10,579 nt of DNA from Novosphingobium sp. UBA1948. Its GTDB lineage: Bacteria > Pseudomonadota > Alphaproteobacteria > Sphingomonadales > Sphingomonadaceae. Shown one piece after another: positions 5,522-10,579 of this stretch. The notes under the pieces were generated by a model. That model was not told where the DNA came from, did not search any database, and saw only the letters and a list, made by a program, of their open reading frames with translations. The position numbers and the translations under genes are program-made. Location: the NCBI GenBank assembly GCA_002336765.1, contig DDES01000144.1, positions 1 to 10,579 on the forward strand, read 5' to 3'. The first letter of the stretch is position 1, and each line of letters opens with the position of its first letter.

Positions 5522-7254
5522 CACCCCCTGCCCCCGAAATGGAATGGTCGTTCGCCTGTCCTGACTGGAAAGAGCGGCTTGTGGCTGGGCGGTCCCTGTT
5601 GCCCAGCTTGCCGCTCAACGCCGATCTGGCCAAGCGGGCGGTGATGATCTTCAACAAGCTGCGCCTGCCGGACGTTGCGGGCCAGCCCCTGCTACGCGAT
5701 GCGGCTGGTGACTGGCAGCGGGATATCGTGGCGGCGCTTTTCGGGTCGCTGATGCCGGATGGTCGGCGCATGGTGCGCAAGCCATTCATTCTGGTGCCGA
5801 AGAAAAACTCGAAGACCACGGGCAGCGCAGGGATCATGATCACAGCGCTGCTGATGGATGATGCACCGCGACAGCCCTATTTCCTCTACGGCCCGTCGCA
5901 GGAGATCGCCCAGGGTGCCTTTGATCAGGCAGTTGGCATGGTACAGGCCGATCCGGTTCTGCGCGATCGCTTCCATATTCGGGCGCATATGAAACTGATC
6001 GAGGATCTGAAGACAGACTCAACCCTGAAAATTCAGACCTTCGATGAAGGTGTGGCCACCGGCGTCAAGCCCAAGGGTATGCTGGTGGATGAAATCCACG
6101 TTCTAGGTAAACGGCACTATGCCCAGCGCGTGCTGGGGCAGCTGTGGGGCGGGCTGGTTTCACGGCCCGATGGCTTTATGGTCATCATCACCACGCAATC
6201 GGATGAGCCGCCAGCTGGCGTGTTCAAGGCTGAACTGCAACTGGCGCGCGATATTCGCGACGGGCGTGTCAAGGGCGTGGCGGCAACGACTCTGCCCTTC
6301 CTGTATGAGTTCCCGGAAGAGTTCCAGACTGATCGCGATCAGCCGTGGCGCGACCCGGCCTGCTGGCATCAGGTACTTCCAAACCTTGGGCGCTCTGTCC
6401 GGCTTGACCTGATGGAGCAAGGCTTTGCCGAGGCCGAGGCCAAAGGGAATGAGGAACTGATCCGCTGGGTATCCCAGCACCTGAATATCCAGATTGGTCT
6501 GGGCATGCATGATCGCCGGTGGCGCGGTGCCGATCACTGGCTCGACAATGTGGATGACACGCTCACGCTGGAAACCCTGCTGGCCCGTTGCGAAGTGGTC
6601 ACGGTTGGGATCGATGGTGGTGGGCTGGACGATCTTTTCGGATTGGCGGTGCTGGGCCGCGAGCGAGACACCGGCAAGTGGCTGCTATGGGTCAAGGCAT
6701 GGGCGGTCAAATCCGTGCTCGATCTGCGCAAGGATATCGCATCGCGCCTGGTCGATTTCGAGAAGGCCGGAGATATCGAGCTTGTCGATACCGCTGGCGA
6801 GATCGTTGTGGCGGTGGCCGACCTGCTCGAAAGCCTTAGAAAATCGGGCTTGTTGCCGGAAAGTGGCGCGGTCGGCCTCGATCCTGCCCAGATCGGCGCA
6901 CTGGTGGATGAACTGGAAAGCCGCGGCTTCGATGCTGGCGATGCCGCCAGCGGTCGCGCGGGCCAGATCGAGGCGATCCGGCAGGGCTGGTCATTGTCCA
7001 GCGCGGTATGGACTGCCGAATTCAAACTTCACGACGGCGTGCTGAAACATGCCGGTCAGGACATGCTGGGTTGGTGCGTGGGCAATGCCCAGGCGGAAAG
7101 CAAAGGAAACGCGGTGTACATCAGCAAGCAGACGGCGGGACGGGGCAAAATTGACCCGCTCATCGCCGCGTTCAATGCGGTGAAGCTGATGGAGCGTTCG
7201 CCGGTGGCCGTGCCGCCCTCGCCCTATGCCTCCCGCGGGCTGATCGTGATCTAA
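5518..7254 (+). CDS. terL: phage terminase large subunit (ATPase + nuclease)
   Basis: 578 aa from a TTG at 5518 that overlaps the small-subunit stop (TTGA). An ATG at 5470 (594 aa, 52-base overlap, no ribosome site) and an ATG at 5539 are alternatives; recognisable family sequence begins near EWSFACPDW. It is the packaging motor that cuts concatemers and pumps DNA into proheads. The ATPase has the HK97-type Walker A VPKKNSKTT (93-101, K99), Walker B MLVDEIH (D191, E192) and the coupling segment VIITTQS. The RNase H-like nuclease shows D366 (GIDGGGLDDL), D455 (VGLDP) and D546 (KIDPLIAAFNAV), the expected acidic triad by position. Length and layout fit the Terminase_1 family used by cos-type HK97 phages. 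The stop is three bases before the portal start. Confidence 0.95.
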   Translation: MTPPAPEMEWSFACPDWKERLVAGRSLLPSLPLNADLAKRAVMIFNKLRLPDVAGQPLLRDAAGDWQRDIVAALFGSLMPDGRRMVRKPFILVPKKNSKTTGSAGIMITALLMDDAPRQPYFLYGPSQEIAQGAFDQAVGMVQADPVLRDRFHIRAHMKLIEDLKTDSTLKIQTFDEGVATGVKPKGMLVDEIHVLGKRHYAQRVLGQLWGGLVSRPDGFMVIITTQSDEPPAGVFKAELQLARDIRDGRVKGVAATTLPFLYEFPEEFQTDRDQPWRDPACWHQVLPNLGRSVRLDLMEQGFAEAEAKGNEELIRWVSQHLNIQIGLGMHDRRWRGADHWLDNVDDTLTLETLLARCEVVTVGIDGGGLDDLFGLAVLGRERDTGKWLLWVKAWAVKSVLDLRKDIASRLVDFEKAGDIELVDTAGEIVVAVADLLESLRKSGLLPESGAVGLDPAQIGALVDELESRGFDAGDAASGRAGQIEAIRQGWSLSSAVWTAEFKLHDGVLKHAGQDMLGWCVGNAQAESKGNAVYISKQTAGRGKIDPLIAAFNAVKLMERSPVAVPPSPYASRGLIVI

Positions 7255-7257
7255 CCC

Positions 7258-8553
7258 ATGAACTGGCTGTCAAAAATCTTTCGCGCGGCTCCCGCCGGCG
7301 CGCCGACGGAGGCGTCCGCGCCGGATTACTTCAACGGGCCGCGCCTGTCGGGCGGCACGACGATGACCATGATCACCAATTCGCAGGAGCTGGATCGAGC
7401 GCTGCGCATGGGCAACATGTCATCCTCTGGTCAGCCGGTGACGGAATCAACCGCTCTCAAGGCGGCTACCGTGTTCGCCTGTTTGCGGATCCGCACTGGT
7501 GCCGTGGCCAACACGCCGATCAGCATCAAGCGGCGTGTGGATGAACGCACCCGCATGGATGCATCAGACCATCCCGTGTGGCGCCTGATCGCGCGGCGCC
7601 CCAACAAATGGCAGACGCCACAGACGTTCAAGCGGATGCTGGAGGGCCACCTTCAGCTGCGCGGACAGGCCTACGCGGTCAAGGTGCGCGGTGTTGGTGG
7701 AAAATTGCTGGCCCTGATCCCCCTGCATCCTGATCGCGTGAAGAAGGATCAGTTGCCCGGTGGAGAGCTGGCCTTCACCTATACCGCACCGGGCGGTCAA
7801 CAAACGGTCTATCCACAGGAGGAAATCTTCCACCTGATGGGGCTGACCCTTGATGGTATCAATGGCCTCTCCGTCCTGTCCTTCGCCCGCGAGGCCATCG
7901 GCCTTACGCTGGCAATGGAACAGCACGGTGCCACGGTGTTCCGCAATGGTGCCAATGTCTCTGGCGCCTTCCGCCTGCCCCAAGGGCGCACGCTGACCAC
8001 CGAACAGGTTGAGCGTCTTCGCAGCCAGCTGGATGAGTATCGGCAGGGCGGCGCGCGCGATGGGCAGGTGATCGTTCTTGAAGATGGCCTCGAGTTCGAG
8101 CGCATGGCGCTGACCTCGCAGGATGCGGAATGGCTGTCCGGTCGCGAATTCAGCCGCACCGATATCTGCATGTTCTTCGGGGTGCAGCCGCATCTCATCG
8201 GGATCACGGCGGGCAACACCCAGCTGGGCAGCAGCATCGAGGCGCAAAACCAGAACTTCCTGACCTTCAGCCTCGAAGACAGCTTTGTGGCGTGGGAAGA
8301 AGCGATCGGCGTCCAGCTGATCGACTGGGATGCCAATCCCGATCTCTATGCCCGCTTCAACCGCAATGCGCTGGTGCGTGCCGACTTCAAGGCCCGCTGG
8401 GAAGGCTACGTCAAAGGCCTGCAATGGGGTGTCCAAAGCCCGAATGATGTGCGGGCGATGGAAGACCAAAACCCCCGCCCCGGTGGCGATGTCTATTATG
8501 ATCCGCCCAACACGGCGGGCACCGCAAAGGATGGCAAGAATGTCGCTCCGTGA
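7258..8553 (+). CDS. HK97-family portal protein
   Basis: 431 aa; ATG three bases after the large-terminase stop. It forms the dodecameric ring at one capsid vertex through which DNA enters and leaves, and it docks the terminase and tail. Family hallmarks are TALKAATVFACLRIRTGAVA (about 64-83), the LIPLHPDRV strand (near 155-163), the EEIFHLMG and GLSVLSFAREAI block (about 190-220), the GVQPHLIG motif (about 306-314) followed by the stem/clip region containing SIEAQNQNFL, and the C-terminal NDVRAMEDQNPRPGGDVYY. Length is normal for this family and no internal break is seen. The last 14 bases overlap the protease gene in another frame, indicating coupled translation. Confidence 0.96.
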   Translation: MNWLSKIFRAAPAGAPTEASAPDYFNGPRLSGGTTMTMITNSQELDRALRMGNMSSSGQPVTESTALKAATVFACLRIRTGAVANTPISIKRRVDERTRMDASDHPVWRLIARRPNKWQTPQTFKRMLEGHLQLRGQAYAVKVRGVGGKLLALIPLHPDRVKKDQLPGGELAFTYTAPGGQQTVYPQEEIFHLMGLTLDGINGLSVLSFAREAIGLTLAMEQHGATVFRNGANVSGAFRLPQGRTLTTEQVERLRSQLDEYRQGGARDGQVIVLEDGLEFERMALTSQDAEWLSGREFSRTDICMFFGVQPHLIGITAGNTQLGSSIEAQNQNFLTFSLEDSFVAWEEAIGVQLIDWDANPDLYARFNRNALVRADFKARWEGYVKGLQWGVQSPNDVRAMEDQNPRPGGDVYYDPPNTAGTAKDGKNVAP

Positions 8554-9388
8554 ACTGCCTCAAGCGGCCGCATTGCAGCGCCCGCAGAATTTCCACTACG
8601 ATACGCCAAGCGATGCACTGGCCCGCTGGGCAGAGCTTCCGCTGGCTGCCAATGCCGATGATGCCAACACGATCACCATCTATGAACAGATCGGTGCGGA
8701 CTGGTGGACGGGCGAAGGGGTTACGGCCAAGCGCATCGGCGCGGCGCTGCGCAGCATCGGCAACAACCCCGTTACCGTGAACATCAATTCGCCCGGCGGC
8801 GATATGTTCGAAGGGATCGCAATCTACAATCTGCTGGCGGCTCACCCTGCCGCGATCACGGTCAATGTCTTCGGTCTGGCCGCCAGCGCGGCCAGCATCA
8901 TCGCGATGGCGGGCGACACGATCAACATGGGCGTCGGCTCCTTCCTGATGATCCACAATTGCTGGTCATGGGTATCGGGCAACAAGAACGATCTGCGCGC
9001 CGCCGCCGATCAATTCGATGCCTTTGATACGGCTCTGGCCGATATCTATCACGCCCGAACCGGCCTCAAAAAGGCAGCGATTGCCGATCTGATGGATGCC
9101 GAAACATGGCTTGGCGCATCCGACGCGATCGACAAGGGCTTTGCAGATGCGATGATCGATGAGCCGCAGCCCGCCGCCAAGGCGTCGATTGGTGCTGATC
9201 GCGCCATTCTGGCCCGGCGTCAGGCCGAGGCCGCTCTCGCAAAATCCGGTTATACCCGCGCCGATCGGCAACAGCTGATCGCCGCCTTGGCGCCCCAGCG
9301 TGATGCAAGCGCCCCCTCCCCCGCCACGCGCGATGCAGGCGACATCACCACGGCCCTGGCGGGCCTGCTCACCACCATCAAAAGCTGA
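8540..9388 (+). CDS. ClpP-like head maturation protease (S14/S49-type prohead protease)
   Basis: 282 aa from the ATG at 8540, eight bases after AAAGGA (8526-8531); an ATG at 8531 is too close to that site, and a far-upstream ATG at 8330 would overlap the portal by over 200 bases. The ClpP fold is shown by NINSPGGDMFEGIAIYN (81-97), the nucleophile S116 in GLAASAAS, and H139 in LMIHN. At the usual acidic third position the sequence reads MDAETWL (185-191), so D186 or E188 may serve. It would remove the capsid delta domain and then itself during prohead maturation. The C-terminal 70 residues (Ala/Gln-rich, low conservation) may act as a scaffold or capsid-binding tail, which is inference. Its place between portal and capsid genes is canonical. 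Confidence 0.93.
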   Translation: MSLRELPQAAALQRPQNFHYDTPSDALARWAELPLAANADDANTITIYEQIGADWWTGEGVTAKRIGAALRSIGNNPVTVNINSPGGDMFEGIAIYNLLAAHPAAITVNVFGLAASAASIIAMAGDTINMGVGSFLMIHNCWSWVSGNKNDLRAAADQFDAFDTALADIYHARTGLKKAAIADLMDAETWLGASDAIDKGFADAMIDEPQPAAKASIGADRAILARRQAEAALAKSGYTRADRQQLIAALAPQRDASAPSPATRDAGDITTALAGLLTTIKS

Positions 9389-9401
9389 AAGGCTAAAATC
9401 C

Positions 9402-10579
9402 ATGAACATGATTTCGCAAGGCCGCTTCCGCGGCCCCGCTCGCGTGCGCGCCGATGGCACGGACGTCTCGACGCTCGTTGCCCAGATCAACACCGCCGTC
9501 ACCGAGATGCGCGCCAAATACGAATCCGGCATGGCCGATGTTGTGCGTCAGGAAGAAGTTGGCCGCATCGATGCCTCGATCAGCCAGCTCGAGGCCGCCA
9601 TCAACGCGCAGCAGGAAACCATCGCGGCCCTGCGCGCATCGGGCGGCGGCGCTGGCGGCAATGCCATCTCGGCCGAAGCGCGCGAACACAGCGCCGCTTT
9701 CAACCGCTGGTTCCGTCGCGGCGGCTCGGGCGATGCCGAAAATGGCCTGCGCGAACTGGAAGTGCGCGCTGCACTGACCACGCAGAGCAATCCGGACGGC
9801 GGTTTCCTCGTGCCCGAGGAAATGGACACGACCATCAGCCGCGTTCTGTCGGTGGTTTCCGGCATGCGCAGCATCAGCCGCGTGGTGACCATCTCGGCCA
9901 ACGAATACGATGTGCTTGTGTCGCAGGGCGGCGCGGTTGCTGGCTGGGTTGGCGAGGAAGACGCGCGCAGCACCACCGGAACCCCCAGTCTGTCTCGGGT
10001 GGCCATCAATGCAGGCGAGATCTATGCCCAGCCCTCCGCGACGCAGCGCTCGCTGGATGATGCGGCCTTCAACGTCGAGCAATGGCTGGCCGATGAAGTG
10101 TCGATCACCTTCGCCGAAAAGGAAGGCGCTGCCTTCATCAGCGGCGATGGCGTGAAAAAGCCCAAGGGCTTCCTCTCGGAAACCACCGTTGCCAACAACA
10201 ACTATGCTTGGGGCAAGCTGGGTTTCGTGGCCACCGGCGCGTCGGGCGCTTTCGCCGCCGCCGGTGCGGACAACCTGATGGACCTCTACTATGCCCTGAA
10301 GGCGGGCTATCGCAACGGCGCCAGCTTTGTGATGAGCGATCCGACCCTTGGGCTGGTGCGCAAGTTCAAGGATACGACCAACAATTACATCTGGTCGCCG
10401 CCCACCGCCGATATGCCCGGCACCATCCTGGGCAAGCCGGTGGTCACCGATGACAATATGCCGGCTGTCGCGGCCAACGCCCTTGCGGTGGCCTTCGGCA
10501 ATTTCCAGCGTGGCTACCTCATCGTGGATCGTTTGGGCACCCGTATCCTGCGCGATCCCTTCACCAACAAGCCCTACGT
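9402..10579 (+). CDS. HK97-fold major capsid protein, 3' end cut by window edge
   Basis: 392 codons are present, with no stop before the right edge; the text reaches RDPFTNKPY, so only a short C-terminal strand is probably missing. ATG 9402 has AAAGG (9388-9392) nine bases upstream. Residues about 20-120 are a helical, Gln/Glu/Ala-rich delta (scaffolding) domain, with a coiled-coil-like stretch at 22-78 and a Gly-rich hinge (80-87). The shell domain starts near TTQSNPDGGFLVPEE (126-140), so maturation cleavage is expected just upstream. Later hallmarks are GGAVAGWVGEE in the E-loop, FISGDGVKKPKGFL, FVMSDPTLGLVRKFKD, TILGKPVV and FGNFQRGYLIVDR. No lysine occurs from residue 41 to 239, so the E-loop lysine used for HK97 cross-linking is absent. 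Confidence 0.95.
   Translation, partial: MNMISQGRFRGPARVRADGTDVSTLVAQINTAVTEMRAKYESGMADVVRQEEVGRIDASISQLEAAINAQQETIAALRASGGGAGGNAISAEAREHSAAFNRWFRRGGSGDAENGLRELEVRAALTTQSNPDGGFLVPEEMDTTISRVLSVVSGMRSISRVVTISANEYDVLVSQGGAVAGWVGEEDARSTTGTPSLSRVAINAGEIYAQPSATQRSLDDAAFNVEQWLADEVSITFAEKEGAAFISGDGVKKPKGFLSETTVANNNYAWGKLGFVATGASGAFAAAGADNLMDLYYALKAGYRNGASFVMSDPTLGLVRKFKDTTNNYIWSPPTADMPGTILGKPVVTDDNMPAVAANALAVAFGNFQRGYLIVDRLGTRILRDPFTNKPY

Noticed and set aside
7564..8469. 301-aa open frame on the - strand across the portal gene
   Set aside because: Long antisense frames are expected opposite GC-rich genes. The + strand frame encodes an unmistakable portal protein, and the antisense product has no recognisable motif.
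8330..8539. Upstream extension of the protease frame
   Set aside because: Overlaps the portal C-terminus by over 200 bases with Met/Arg/Pro-rich nonsense; the start at 8540 is supported by AAAGGA.
9393..10082. 229-aa open frame on the - strand across the capsid gene
   Set aside because: Antisense shadow of the capsid delta and shell domains; low-complexity composition and no ribosome site or operon logic.
1..10579. tRNA, CRISPR array, insertion sequence, integrase or attachment sites
   Set aside because: None found by reading both strands: no regularly spaced repeat-spacer pattern, no transposase or recombinase motifs, no cloverleaf-like sequence noticed.

Overview
This window is the replication-to-head section of a tailed, HK97-type siphophage or prophage from a GC-rich alphaproteobacterium. 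A sphingomonad-type host (Sphingomonadales) is my best guess, from the protein style and the GapR/DUF2312-like domain, which is a family typical of alphaproteobacteria. That host guess is inference. No integrase, attachment site or bacterial flanking gene lies in the window, so sequence alone cannot separate an integrated prophage from a free phage. Every supported gene is on the + strand and most junctions overlap or nearly touch.

Bases 1-3702 are the early (replication) module: the end of a small unknown gene, a DnaG-type primase with a CHC2 zinc finger and a Toprim core, and a P4/D5-type superfamily 3 helicase. These are joined by TAATG and ATGA junctions, which suggests translational coupling. 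The primase ends in a segment that resembles GapR (DUF2312/UPF0335), an unusual arrangement.

Bases 3703-4631 are a control region. They hold a repeat-rich stretch with a split inverted repeat built on AACTGTCGG (a possible origin or operator) that also encodes a doubtful small glycine-patterned ORF. Next come a conserved-looking unknown protein of 158 aa, a pair of imperfect direct repeats, and a strong intrinsic terminator. The order (unknown gene, repeats, terminator, then packaging genes) resembles the Q/tR' late-gene switch of lambdoid phages, so the 158-aa protein is an antiterminator candidate. That is inference.

Bases 4632-10579 are the late packaging and head module in canonical HK97 order: HNH endonuclease, small terminase, large terminase, portal, ClpP-like head-maturation protease, and major capsid protein (cut by the right edge, with only a short C-terminus missing). 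HNH protein and terminase would cut and package DNA through the portal. The protease would trim the capsid delta domain during maturation. Both terminase genes appear to use TTG starts. A bulged hairpin between the HNH and small-terminase genes is a candidate cos element. Strand composition shifts from G-rich in the early module to C-rich in the head genes, consistent with modular mosaicism.
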